A stretch of 64,000 nt of DNA from Thermoleophilaceae bacterium (GTDB taxonomy: Bacteria; Actinomycetota; Thermoleophilia; Solirubrobacterales; Thermoleophilaceae), in assembly GCA_030447875.1 (NCBI GenBank), contig JAUJOA010000003.1, positions 33,415-97,414 on the forward strand. Reading direction: 5' to 3'. A program made the position numbers and the translations under genes. The notes below the pieces were generated by a model. It did not search any database. It had not been told where the DNA came from and was given only the letters and a program-made list of their open reading frames with translations. Positions 28,418 to 36,332 of the stretch are shown here, one piece after another. Each line of letters begins with the position of its first letter. Position 1 is the first letter of the stretch.

Positions 28418-28794
28418 CAGCGGCTCGACCGCGGACGGGCCGGCGTCAACACGGCCACGGCGCCCGCCGTCATGCGATCGTGGGTGAGGGATACGGCGGG
28501 CGCGACACCGAGCTGCCCGGCTCGACGGGCCGCCGCGCCGGCCAGGCGAACGCGCGGCCCCTCCTGGTCCGAGACCACCTCCACATCGCGATGGCTCCAG
28601 CTCGTCAGGCCCAGCGCCTTCGCCACCGCCTCCTTGGCACAGAAGCGCGCGGCCAGATGCTGGGCGGGGCGGGCGCGCCTGGACGCATACGCGCGCTCGA
28701 GGTCCGTGAAGAGGCGCTCGGCGATCAGCGGTCGCCGTTCGAGTGCCCGCTCCATGCGGTCGATCTCGAGCAGGTCAAGTCCAATCCCCGGCAC
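28417..28794 (-). CDS. acpS: Holo-[acyl-carrier-protein] synthase
   Basis: The enzyme transfers 4'-phosphopantetheine from CoA to acyl carrier protein. GIGLDLLEIDRMERAL at residues 3-18 carries the metal-binding Asp, and AARFCAKEAVAKALG near residue 48 has the catalytic Glu and Lys. SLTHDRMTAGAVAV near the end is the closing strand of the fold. At 125 residues it is of normal AcpS size. A TACGCT box lies seven bases before the GTG start, so it probably heads a leaderless acpS-nnrDE-alr-cca operon. Confidence 0.95.
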   Translation of the reverse strand: MPGIGLDLLEIDRMERALERRPLIAERLFTDLERAYASRRARPAQHLAARFCAKEAVAKALGLTSWSHRDVEVVSDQEGPRVRLAGAAARRAGQLGVAPAVSLTHDRMTAGAVAVLTPARPRSSR

Positions 28795-28799
28795 ACCGG

Positions 28800-28807
28800 C
28801 GAGCGTA
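28800..28807 (-). promoter_or_regulatory. -10-like TACGCT box before acpS
   Basis: Reading the minus strand, TACGCT is followed by seven bases and the GTG of acpS. This spacing is the leaderless pattern seen for several other genes in this window. The box also faces the divergent gene at 28883. Confidence 0.4.
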
Positions 28808-28869
28808 GCGACGCGCGGTCAGCCGCGCCGGCACCGAGCACCAAGACTTCCGGTTCGCAGCGCAACCTC

Positions 28870-28875
28870 TAGCCT
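28870..28875 (+). promoter_or_regulatory. -10-like TAGCCT box for leaderless transcript
   Basis: TAGCCT is followed by exactly seven bases and the GTG at 28883. The transcript would start at or beside the start codon. No Shine-Dalgarno sequence is visible between the box and the start. Confidence 0.45.
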
Positions 28876-28882
28876 CTGGCCC

Positions 28883-29611
28883 GTGACCTCGGCCAGACGC
28901 TTGCTCATACTGCTCGCGTTCGTCCTCATGGCGGCGGGCATCGTCCTGATGCTTGCCCTCGAGAGCGCCGTCTTCCTCGTGCTGACGATCGCGGGCTTCG
29001 TGCTAGTGATCCTGTCCGTTCCGGGCCTGTCTCGCGACGACGAAGACGGCGCCGGCGAGCCCGCCGGCACCCCGCCCCCGGCCCCGGACCAGCCGACCAT
29101 GGTGCAGGCGCCCGCCGACGTGAAGACGGCGGAGGCGGACGAGCAGGCACTGACCCAGACCGCCGTTTGGACGGAGCCCGAGGGCCAAGCTCGAGGAGTC
29201 GACGCTCCGTTCGATCCTGAGCCCCCGCACGCCGATGCCGAGGCGCTTCGAGCGGACGCGTCGTCGCCGCCGGATGCCGCGGAAGGCGACACTGAGGCGG
29301 TGGGGGCGCCCGGCGGCGGTGTGCGGGAGGTTCACTCCGGCGTGACGATGACCGGTCCGGGCGCCGAGGATCGGGAGGGCGAATCGGAGCCCGAGGCGGT
29401 CGGCGCGATCCACGATCAACGCACCGGCGCGGGAGCCGTCTTCGGACCGCCGCTCGGTGACGCTTCCTGGGACGAGAACGCGGTCGGTGGGCCTGGGGCG
29501 CTCATCCGCGGGCTCGGCGACCGAGCGGCCGAGCGGCCGGCGGGCGCCATCGCCGTCGCCGGCGCCGGGGTCGTCGGCCTCCTGATCTGGCTGCGACGCC
29601 TGCGGTCCTAG
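28883..29611 (+). CDS. Hypothetical membrane protein with acidic linker
   Basis: From the GTG at 28883 the 242-residue product has two adjacent N-terminal membrane helices (LLILLAFVLMAAGIVLMLAL and FLVLTIAGFVLVILSVPG). A long Pro/Ala/Glu/Asp-rich region of about 150 residues follows, then a last short helix (PAGAIAVAGAGVVGLLIWL) with a basic RRLRS end. The layout suggests an envelope protein with a disordered loop. I do not recognise a family. It is divergent from acpS. Confidence 0.6.
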   Translation: MTSARRLLILLAFVLMAAGIVLMLALESAVFLVLTIAGFVLVILSVPGLSRDDEDGAGEPAGTPPPAPDQPTMVQAPADVKTAEADEQALTQTAVWTEPEGQARGVDAPFDPEPPHADAEALRADASSPPDAAEGDTEAVGAPGGGVREVHSGVTMTGPGAEDREGESEPEAVGAIHDQRTGAGAVFGPPLGDASWDENAVGGPGALIRGLGDRAAERPAGAIAVAGAGVVGLLIWLRRLRS

Positions 29612-29648
29612 CGCCGTCGCCGGTTGAGCAACCATAATGTGATCGGTG

Positions 29649-29936
29649 ATGCGCCCCCCTAGATCACTGACCGGTCGGGTGGCTCAGGAGTACATCCTCC
29701 GCCGGCTCGGCTCCCGAAGTCACCGACGCCGCGGCTATGGCTGGCCGACGCAGCGGGGCCACGGTGGGTTCCCGTACGGGAGCAGAGGGTGGCCGGCCTC
29801 ATCGCGCGGATATCGGGGCGGTACCAACGTTCGCGTCTTCGGCTGCTGCCTCCCGGGCTGTGGCGCCTACTCCCTGCTCGGGGTCACGGCCGTCGGCGCG
29901 GGAGTGAAGCTGGCCGCACGGCGCCTGTCAGCATGA
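29649..29936 (+). CDS. Hypothetical small Gly/Arg-rich protein
   Basis: A 95-residue basic protein: an Arg/Gly/Tyr-rich N-terminal half (RRLGSRSHRRRGYGWPTQRG), then VRVFGCCLPGCGAYSLLGVTAVGAGVKLAARRL with a CC...C cluster and a weakly hydrophobic end. The ATG at 29649 directly follows an in-frame GTG at 29646. Its stop overlaps the ATG of the next small gene as ATGA, which supports real translation and coupling. The family is unknown; the FGCCLPGCG segment might bind a metal or a lipid. Confidence 0.5.
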   Translation: MRPPRSLTGRVAQEYILRRLGSRSHRRRGYGWPTQRGHGGFPYGSRGWPASSRGYRGGTNVRVFGCCLPGCGAYSLLGVTAVGAGVKLAARRLSA

Positions 29937-30034
29937 TCGCCTTCTTCTCGAACCGCCTGGGCTGCGTCGGCTCGCTGCTAGTCTCCGCGGGGCTCACGCT
30001 CGCGGTGTTGCTCCTGACCGGAGCGTTCGACTGA
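29933..30034 (+). CDS. 33-aa membrane peptide, coupled to upstream gene
   Basis: The reading frame MIAFFSNRLGCVGSLLVSA...TGAFD has one hydrophobic helix of about 20 residues and starts inside the stop codon of the upstream gene (ATGA). The track lists a longer 29789 ORF in the same frame, but the overlap favours this short start. It ends 5 bases before the desaturase ATG, so all three genes are probably cotranscribed. Function unknown. Confidence 0.55.
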   Translation: MIAFFSNRLGCVGSLLVSAGLTLAVLLLTGAFD

Positions 30035-30039
30035 GAACC

Positions 30040-31095
30040 ATGGCCACGGCAGCCATCCCAAGTGTCAAGCAGCGCTCCGGGGAGCCCTTCTGGCGTGAAG
30101 CCATCGCCCCCTACGCCCGGGCGCATCTCGGTCGCAGCCTGCTCGACATCGCGACCTCGATCGTGCCCTACCTGCTGCTGTCGGTCGTGATGTATCTCGC
30201 GCTGGACCTCTCGTACCTCTTGGTCCTCGCCCTGGCGGTGCCCGCCGCGGGGTTCTTGCTGCGGACATACATCGTCTTCCACGACTGCACTCACGGGTCA
30301 TTCCTCGCGTCGAAGCGGGCCAACGCCTGGCTGGGGATCGCCTCGGGGCTCGTCGTCTTCTCCCCTTTCCACAGCTGGCGACACAACCACGCGGTCCACC
30401 ACGCCACCTCCGGAGACCTCGACCGGCGCGGCGTGGGGGACGTTCCCACCAAGACGGTGGCCGAGTACGCCGCCCTGCCGTGGAAGCAGCGGCTCGGATA
30501 CCGGCTCTTCCGCAACCCGCTCGTCATGTTCGGTATCGGGCCGATCTGGGCGCTGGTAGTGCAACCGCGCCTGGTCTCGCGCTCGGCGCGCCCGCGCATC
30601 CGTCGCAGCGTCATCGGCACGAACATCGCTCTGGCGCTCCTGGTCGGCGGCCTCTGCTGGCTTGTCGGCTGGCGTGAGTACCTGCTCGTGCAGACGCCGA
30701 CGATCCTGCTAGCCGGCTCAGCGGGCGTATGGCTCTTCTACGTCCAGCACCAGTTCGAGGACGCCTACTGGCAGAGCTCCGACGGCTGGAGCTACGCCGA
30801 CGCCGCGCTGCGCGGCAGCTCGTATCTGAAGCTCCCGAAGGTGCTCCAGTTCTTCACTGGCAACATCGGCCTCCACCACGTGCACCATCTCAGCGCGCGC
30901 ATCCCCAACTACAACTTGCAGCGCGCCCACGACGAGAATCCGATCTTCCACGACGTGCCCACGCTGTCGCTGTGGGACGGACTCCGCGCCGTCAGGCTCA
31001 AGCTCTGGGACGAGGACCGCGGCCAGCTCGTGACGTGGGCGCAAGCTCGTGCACGGGCAACCACGCCGACGGGACAGCTGGCTTCCGGTCACTAG
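30040..31095 (+). CDS. Membrane fatty acid desaturase
   Basis: The enzyme should introduce a double bond into a fatty-acyl chain using a di-iron centre. All three histidine boxes are present: HDCTHGS near residue 81, HNHAVHH near 115 and HHVHH near 279. Hydrophobic helices flank them (DIATSIVPYLLLSVVMYLAL, IALALLVGGLCWLVGW). The spacing fits the omega-6/delta-12 acyl-lipid desaturase group; regiospecificity cannot be read from sequence. Length is 351 residues. It follows two tiny genes and is convergent with glmS. Confidence 0.9.
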   Translation: MATAAIPSVKQRSGEPFWREAIAPYARAHLGRSLLDIATSIVPYLLLSVVMYLALDLSYLLVLALAVPAAGFLLRTYIVFHDCTHGSFLASKRANAWLGIASGLVVFSPFHSWRHNHAVHHATSGDLDRRGVGDVPTKTVAEYAALPWKQRLGYRLFRNPLVMFGIGPIWALVVQPRLVSRSARPRIRRSVIGTNIALALLVGGLCWLVGWREYLLVQTPTILLAGSAGVWLFYVQHQFEDAYWQSSDGWSYADAALRGSSYLKLPKVLQFFTGNIGLHHVHHLSARIPNYNLQRAHDENPIFHDVPTLSLWDGLRAVRLKLWDEDRGQLVTWAQARARATTPTGQLASGH

Positions 31096-31155
31096 ACACC
31101 GGCGATAACCCCGTGATCGCCAGGCGGAGTCCCGGGCCGCCGCGGGCAGGCAGCG
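31096..31155. terminator. Possible bidirectional hairpin between convergent genes
   Basis: The 60-base gap between the desaturase and glmS stops contains GGCGAT and ATCGCC separated by nine bases, a six-base-pair stem. There is no T-tract on either strand, so this is only a weak candidate for a terminator serving both convergent genes. Confidence 0.25.
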
Positions 31156-33018
31156 CTACTCGACCGTGACCGTCTTCGCCAGGTTGCGTGGCTGATCCAC
31201 GTTCAGTCCCCGCGCGCGCGCGATCTCATAGGCGAGCAGCTGGAGCGGGACGATCGCGAGGATCGGCTGCAGGAGCCAGTCGGTCCGGGGGACGTAGACC
31301 ACCTCCTCCGCATGGTCGGCGACCCTCGTCGTTCCTTCCGTGGCCACGGCGATCACGTGCGCCCCGCGCGCACGTACCTCCGCGATGTTCGAGAGGACCT
31401 TGTCGAGCACGGGAGCGTCGGTGGCCACGCACACGACGGGCGTCCGCTCGTCGAGCAGGGCGATCGGCCCGTGCTTCATCTCGCCGGCCGCGTAGGCGTC
31501 GGTCGGGATGTAGGAGATCTCCTTGAGCTTCAGAGCACCCTCGAGGCACACGGGCAGCCCGACGTGGCGGCCGAGGTAGAGGAAGAACTGAGCGCCCGAG
31601 AACCGCTCGGCAGCCGAGCGGATGTCCACATCGGCGGTGTCGAGAAGCCTCGTGATCAGCTCGGGGACCCGCCGGAGCTCCGCGATCAGCTCCGTCAGCC
31701 TGCCGGCGGGAAGCGTGCCGCGCGTCTGGCCGAGCTTGAGCGCGACGAGGTACATGGCCGCCACCTGCGCCACGTAGGTCTTCGTGGCCGCTACCCCGAT
31801 CTCGAGTCCGGCGCGCGTGAAGAGCACGCCATCGGCGTCGCGCGTCGCCTGGCTTCCCATGACGTTAGAGACCGCCAGCACCTTCGCGCCGCGCTCACGC
31901 GCTAGGCGCATGGCAGCGAGCGTATCCGCCGTCTCGCCGGACTGCGAGATGCCGATCACGAGGTCTCCCTCGCCGACGACGGGGTCACGGTAGCGGTACT
32001 CGGAGGCGATATCCATCTCGACCGGCACGCGGGCCCAGTGCTCGATCGCGTAGCGGCCCACGAGCCCGGCGTGATAGGAGGTCCCGCAGGCGACGACCAC
32101 TATTCGCTTGAGGTCGCGGAGCTCGGAGTCGGACACGCCGATCTCCCCCAGGTCGACGTGGTCTTCACGAAGCCGATCGCCGATCGTCTCGGCCACCGCC
32201 TCGGGCTGCTCGTGGATCTCCTTCAGCATGAAGGTCTCGAAGCCGCCCTTCTCGGCCGCCTCCTCGTCCCAGTCGATCTGTTCCTCGGGACGCTCGATCG
32301 GCTTCCCCGAGTTCGCGTCGAAGAACTCAACTCGATCCGGCCTCACGGCGACGATCTCCTCGTCCTTCACGATCTGGACCCGGCGGGTCTCCTGGAGAAA
32401 GGCCGGGATGGCCGAGGCGATGAAGCTCTCGCCGTCGCCGACCCCCACCACGAGCGGCGGCTCCTTGCGAGCGCCGACGAGGAGATCGGGCTCGTCGGCG
32501 GCCATGGCGACGAACGCGTAGTGCCCGCGGAGCTCGGCGTACGCGCGGCCCACGGCCTCGACCAGGTCGCCGCCGTAATGCTCGGCGACCAGGTGCGCAA
32601 CGACCTCGGCATCGGTCTCGGACGTGAACTCCGCGCCGCTCTCGATCAGGCGGGCGCGGAGCTCCGGAAAGTTCTCGACGATCCCGTTGAGCACGATGTG
32701 GAACCGGTCAGCCGAGTCGAAATGCGGGTGCGCGTTCTCCTGGCTGACCCTGCCGTGCGTGGCCCAGCGGGTGTGCCCGATACCGGTGGTCGGCTCCAGC
32801 TCGGCGGTCGCCACCGCCCCGTCGGTGGCGGCGGCTCGCCCGGCCACGGCCTCGCGCAGGCAGGCCAGGTTTCCGACCGCGCGCACCGAGTCGATCCGGT
32901 GGTCGGCGAGCAACGACACGCCGGCGGAGTCATAGCCGCGGTACTCGAGCTTCTCGAGGCCCTGGAGAAGGAGCTCGCGGCACGGCCGGGCTCCGACATA
33001 TCCGACGATCCCGCACAC
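31156..33018 (-). CDS. glmS: Glutamine-fructose-6-phosphate aminotransferase (isomerizing)
   Basis: The enzyme makes glucosamine-6-phosphate, the first step toward UDP-GlcNAc. The mature N terminus CGIVGYVG carries the Ntn-type nucleophile Cys directly after the initiator. The glutaminase domain has GLEKLEYRGYDSAGV and GHTRWATHG, and two SIS domains follow, with CGTSYHAGL, SQSGETADTL and a C-terminal RGLNVDQPRNLAKTVTVE. The GTG at 33018 gives the exact start and is preceded by AAGGAGGTGA. Length is 620 residues. I see no glmS ribozyme upstream. Confidence 0.97.
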   Translation of the reverse strand: MCGIVGYVGARPCRELLLQGLEKLEYRGYDSAGVSLLADHRIDSVRAVGNLACLREAVAGRAAATDGAVATAELEPTTGIGHTRWATHGRVSQENAHPHFDSADRFHIVLNGIVENFPELRARLIESGAEFTSETDAEVVAHLVAEHYGGDLVEAVGRAYAELRGHYAFVAMAADEPDLLVGARKEPPLVVGVGDGESFIASAIPAFLQETRRVQIVKDEEIVAVRPDRVEFFDANSGKPIERPEEQIDWDEEAAEKGGFETFMLKEIHEQPEAVAETIGDRLREDHVDLGEIGVSDSELRDLKRIVVVACGTSYHAGLVGRYAIEHWARVPVEMDIASEYRYRDPVVGEGDLVIGISQSGETADTLAAMRLARERGAKVLAVSNVMGSQATRDADGVLFTRAGLEIGVAATKTYVAQVAAMYLVALKLGQTRGTLPAGRLTELIAELRRVPELITRLLDTADVDIRSAAERFSGAQFFLYLGRHVGLPVCLEGALKLKEISYIPTDAYAAGEMKHGPIALLDERTPVVCVATDAPVLDKVLSNIAEVRARGAHVIAVATEGTTRVADHAEEVVYVPRTDWLLQPILAIVPLQLLAYEIARARGLNVDQPRNLAKTVTVE

Positions 33019-33080
33019 GGGTCCCGCGTCACCTCCTTCGCGCCCGGCCGGAGGCGTCAGCCGGCGGCCCGTCGACAACC

Positions 33081-33106
33081 AAAAAGAGCCGCTTCAGCGC
33101 GGCTCT
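33081..33106 (-). terminator. Intrinsic terminator between glmM and glmS
   Basis: On the minus strand AGAGCCGC, a six-base loop and GCGGCTCT form a perfect eight-base-pair stem followed directly by TTTTT. It lies about 58 bases after the glmM stop and 63 bases before the glmS start. It should end or attenuate transcripts coming from rplM-rpsI-glmM, so glmS probably has separate or attenuated expression. Confidence 0.8.
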
Positions 33107-33163
33107 CCCAAACCCCTTCTGGTTGAGACGATGCTACCAGCGGGTCAGGGCGCGAAAACGGCG

Positions 33164-34546
33164 TCAGCCGAGCTCGTGCTCCACGGTCGAGACCAGTCGC
33201 CGGGTCACCTCGTCGCACTCCGAGGGCTCGGGCGCCTCGACCATCACCCGCACCACGGGCTCGGTGCCCGAGGGTCGGACGAGTACGCGTCCCCGGCCGT
33301 CGAGGAGCTCGCCTTCACGAGCGACGGCTTCCCAGATCGAGGTCGCTGACTCGAGCCGCGCGGCGTCGGCCACGCGCACGTTGACCAGCCGCTGAGGAAG
33401 CTTTCTCATCGAGTCCCGCTCGGCGAGGTCACGGCCCGCCAGCGCCTCGAGCGTGAGCAGGGCGGCGGCGATCCCGTCGCCCGAGGGCACGAACTTCGTG
33501 TCGATGATGTGGCCGGACTGCTCGCCGCCCAGCGCCCAGCCACGCTCGATCAGCTCGAGCAGAACGTGGCGGTCGCCGACCGGCGTGGTGGCCACCCGCA
33601 CGCCCGCCGCCTCCATCGCCTGATGAAAGCCGTAGTTCGTCATCACGGTGACCGCGACGCCACCGCCGGGCAAGCTTCCGCGGCCGCGCAGGTGCAGAGC
33701 GGCGAGCGCGATCAACTCGTCTCCATCCACCACCTCGCCGCGCCGGTCGACCGCGAGCACTCGATCGCCGTCGCCGTCGAAGGCGAACCCGATGTCGAAG
33801 TCCTCGTCCGCCATCCGCCCCGTCAGTCCCTCGAGGTGAGTCGACCCGCACTCCTGGTTGATGTTGCGGCCGTCTGGTTGGACGGCCACAGCCGTCACTT
33901 CCGCGCCGAGGCGCCGGAAGATCTCCGGTGCCACCCGGTAAGTGGCGCCGTTCGCGCAATCGAGCAACACATGCACGTTCGTCAGGTCGAGGCCGCTGAA
34001 GCGCCCCTCGAGCTCGCGCAGGTAGTCGGAGCTCGACCCGTGCAGCTCGCGAACGCGTCCCGGACGCTTCTCCATCCCCAGCGCACCGTCCGACCGCGCG
34101 CGGACAGCCTCCTCCACGCGAGCCTCCTCCGAGTGTGACAGCTTCGTCCCGTCGGGGCCGAAGAACTTGATGCCGTTGTCTTGGAACGGGTTGTGGGAGG
34201 CGGAGACGACCGCTCCGAGGTCGAAGCCGAAGCGGCGCACCAGCAGCGCCGCACCGGGGGTGGGCAGAACGCCGCCGAGCAACGCCTGTCCGCCTGCGGC
34301 CGCCACTCCGGCGGCGAGCGCGGTCTCGAGCATGTGGCCCGATTCCCGAGTGTCGCGAACGATCAGCACTTGCGGCGACTCGACCGGGGACACGGTCGCC
34401 GCCCCTCGACCCAGCGCCAACGCCAGCTCAGGCGTCAGAAAGTCGCCCGCACCCCCGCGGACGCCATCCGTCCCGAACAACCGCTTGGGAGAGGGTCCGT
34501 GGGCGGACGGCACATCCGCCGCCGCGACATTCGCCTCCGCCGCCAC
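33164..34546 (-). CDS. glmM: Phosphoglucosamine mutase
   Basis: GlmM converts glucosamine-6-phosphate to glucosamine-1-phosphate. RLFGTDGVRG near residue 22 starts the fold, the phosphoserine loop is VVSASHNPFQDNGIKFF near residue 110, the metal-binding loop is FAFDGDGDRVLAVD near 240, and LVRPSGTEPVVRVMVEA lies near the end. The assigned start is a GTG at 34546, 7 bases after the rpsI stop; shorter alternatives near residue 20 are possible. Together with glmS it supplies the amino-sugar pathway. Confidence 0.95.
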   Translation of the reverse strand: MAAEANVAAADVPSAHGPSPKRLFGTDGVRGGAGDFLTPELALALGRGAATVSPVESPQVLIVRDTRESGHMLETALAAGVAAAGGQALLGGVLPTPGAALLVRRFGFDLGAVVSASHNPFQDNGIKFFGPDGTKLSHSEEARVEEAVRARSDGALGMEKRPGRVRELHGSSSDYLRELEGRFSGLDLTNVHVLLDCANGATYRVAPEIFRRLGAEVTAVAVQPDGRNINQECGSTHLEGLTGRMADEDFDIGFAFDGDGDRVLAVDRRGEVVDGDELIALAALHLRGRGSLPGGGVAVTVMTNYGFHQAMEAAGVRVATTPVGDRHVLLELIERGWALGGEQSGHIIDTKFVPSGDGIAAALLTLEALAGRDLAERDSMRKLPQRLVNVRVADAARLESATSIWEAVAREGELLDGRGRVLVRPSGTEPVVRVMVEAPEPSECDEVTRRLVSTVEHELG

Positions 34547-34553
34547 CGGCGGA

Positions 34554-35519
34554 TCAGCGCTTCGAGAACTGCGGGCGCTTGCGGGCCTTCTTGAGGCCCG
34601 CCTTCTTGCGTTCCTTGACGCGCGGGTCGCGTGTGAGAAAGCCCCTGCGCTTCAGCTCGCCGCGAAGGTTGGGATCCGCCTCGACGAGCGCACGTGCAAC
34701 GCCGTGGCGAAGGGCGCCGGCCTGGGCGGACACCCCGCCACCGTGCAGCTTCGCGACGACGTCCATCCGCGAGTCGTACCCCGCCGTGCTCAGCGGTTGG
34801 CGGGCGGTCTTCTGAAGCGTCGGCCGCGGGAAGAACTCCTCGAGCGAGCGCCCGTTGACGATGTAGGCGCCGCTGCCTGGCTTCAGGATGACGCGCGCGA
34901 CCGAGGTCTTGCGCTTGCCGGTGGCCTGGTAGCGCGCGTCGGCGGCGAGCTCCATCGGAGTCCGGGGCTCCGGCGCCTCCTCAGGCCCGGCCCCGGCCTC
35001 CACGACGGCGGGCGAGGGCTCGGCCACCGCGTCGTCCTCGCTGGCGGGCTCCGCGTAGGCAGCGCCTTCCTCGGCATAGGGGTCGGCCTGAGTCGACGGC
35101 TCGTCGAGGACCAGGTCCGGCTCGAGGTCGGCGCCCGGCACCACCTCGGGGGCCTCGTCGGCGGCGGGCTCGTCGCGGCGAGGGCGCGGTCGCTCCGGCT
35201 GGCTCGACTGGCCCGGCGGAGCGCCGGGCGCATCGGCGGTCAGGGGCTCCGACGCCGCCGCCGCGTCCTCCGCCGGGCGCGCAACCTCGGCCGGTGGCTC
35301 CTCGGTGGCTGCGGCGTCGGCCTCGTTGGCGTCGGCCGCGGGGGCGTCGCCCGCGGGGGCGTCTGTCGCGGGCCCGCCGTGCTCCGGCGCCTCGGCCGCC
35401 TGACTTTCGCTCGGGGCGGCCTCGGGGATGTCCTCCCGGCCGGCGTTCTCCTCGGGCTGGGCGCCCGGAGCGTTTCCTGCGTCGGGCCCCTCGGGGCTCG
35501 TGCGCTCGTCGTCCATCAT
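34554..35519 (-). CDS. rpsI: Ribosomal protein S9 with long acidic N-terminal extension
   Basis: The last 125 residues are a complete S9: [37 protein letters not shown] and the C terminus [19 protein letters not shown] that reaches the P-site tRNA. Upstream, the same open frame continues for about 195 residues of Glu/Asp/Ala/Pro-rich sequence to the ATG at 35519. That ATG overlaps the rplM stop as ATGA. An internal ATG at 34955 would give a normal 133-residue S9. The continuous frame and the coupled start favour the long form. Streptomyces S9 has a shorter acidic extension. Confidence 0.9.
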   Translation of the reverse strand: MMDDERTSPEGPDAGNAPGAQPEENAGREDIPEAAPSESQAAEAPEHGGPATDAPAGDAPAADANEADAAATEEPPAEVARPAEDAAAASEPLTADAPGAPPGQSSQPERPRPRRDEPAADEAPEVVPGADLEPDLVLDEPSTQADPYAEEGAAYAEPASEDDAVAEPSPAVVEAGAGPEEAPEPRTPMELAADARYQATGKRKTSVARVILKPGSGAYIVNGRSLEEFFPRPTLQKTARQPLSTAGYDSRMDVVAKLHGGGVSAQAGALRHGVARALVEADPNLRGELKRRGFLTRDPRVKERKKAGLKKARKRPQFSKR

Positions 35520-35953
35520 CGGGCGTCCACCTCCATCGGCTCCGGCTTCTGCGCGGCGTGCGGGTGGTCGCCCCCGGCATAGACCTTCAGTTTCGTCAGC
35601 TGCTGACGGCTCAGGCGGTTCCGCGGCATCATTCCCCGAACCGCGAGCCGGATTACCTCCTCCGGACGGCGCGCCAGCATCTCGCCGAGGGTGCGGGACC
35701 GCAGGCCTCCCGGATAACCCGAGTGGCGGTAGTAACGCTTCTCCTCGAGCTTGTTGCCGGTCACCGCGATCTTCTCCGCGTTGACGACGATGACGAAGTC
35801 GCCCACGTCGCAGTGAGGCGTGTACTCCGGCTTGCGCTTCCCGCGGAGCGCATCCGCTATCTGAGTGGCCAGACGGCCGAGCGTCTTGCCGCTGGCGTCG
35901 ACCACGAGCCAGTTGCGCTCGCGCGTAGCGGGATTTGCTGCGAAGGTCTTCAT
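35516..35953 (-). CDS. rplM: Ribosomal protein L13
   Basis: L13 is a large-subunit protein needed early in assembly. The 145-residue product from the ATG at 35953 has [26 protein letters not shown] near residue 13, [18 protein letters not shown] near 55 and the signature [23 protein letters not shown]-type segment near 105. The track start at 36025 adds 24 unrelated residues. The stop is coupled to rpsI, the standard L13-S9 pair. Confidence 0.97.
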   Translation of the reverse strand: MKTFAANPATRERNWLVVDASGKTLGRLATQIADALRGKRKPEYTPHCDVGDFVIVVNAEKIAVTGNKLEEKRYYRHSGYPGGLRSRTLGEMLARRPEEVIRLAVRGMMPRNRLSRQQLTKLKVYAGGDHPHAAQKPEPMEVDAR

Positions 35954-36110
35954 GACTGAGGGCCGGGCGGGGCCCGGCCGGAGCCGTGGACGCTGAGCCG
36001 CGCGGCAGCGGACATGTTGACACACCGGGCCGTGACGAAACGGTACGCGCTCCCGCCCGTCCTGCGACGGCGGCTTCCGGTGGCTGCCAGGTCATGTCCG
36101 CCCGCGGCGC

Positions 36111-36138
36111 TTGTTCCGCCGAGTTTCCTCGTTATACT
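36111..36138 (+). promoter_or_regulatory. Sigma70-type promoter for the riboswitch transcript
   Basis: TTGTTC and TATACT are separated by 16 bases, a good -35/-10 pair reading toward the c-di-AMP riboswitch and the M23 gene. The reverse strand also reads TATAAC at almost the same place, so the region may serve divergent transcription of rplM as well. Confidence 0.6.
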
Positions 36139-36149
36139 GCCGCGCTGGT

Positions 36150-36325
36150 CCGACAAGCCAGCCGAATCCTCGGGCGACTGCGCCGGGGAACGGGGGAACC
36201 AATCGGCGGTCGAAGGTGACCGTCGAGGGGCGAATCGGTTGAGCGCATCAGCGCTCGCAGGTCCGTAGCGCCGCTCTTTCGGCGCGAGCCCGTCAGCTAA
36301 CCCCGTAGGCACGAGAAAGAGGGGC
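36150..36325 (+). ncRNA. c-di-AMP (ydaO-yuaA) riboswitch
   Basis: This leader contains the conserved ydaO elements in the right order: GCCGAATCC, GGGGAACGGGGGAACCAA, GGGGCGAATCGG, a GCGCCG/CGGCGC hairpin, and the near-invariant CCCGTCAGCTAACCCCGTAGGC just before a purine-rich AGAAAGAGGGG. In actinobacteria this riboswitch often controls secreted cell-wall hydrolases and normally turns expression off when cyclic di-AMP binds. Here it lies directly upstream of an M23 peptidase GTG start. The ribosome-binding site overlaps or abuts its 3' end. Boundaries are approximate. Confidence 0.93.
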
Positions 36326-36332
36326 GAAGACC

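Noticed and set aside
32038-33126. Plus-strand ORF of 362 codons over glmS.
   Set aside because: It is an antisense shadow; glmS has all catalytic motifs on the minus strand.
33019-33163. Possible glmS ribozyme upstream of glmS.
   Set aside because: The interval holds only a simple eight-base-pair terminator hairpin; I see none of the ribozyme's pseudoknot elements.
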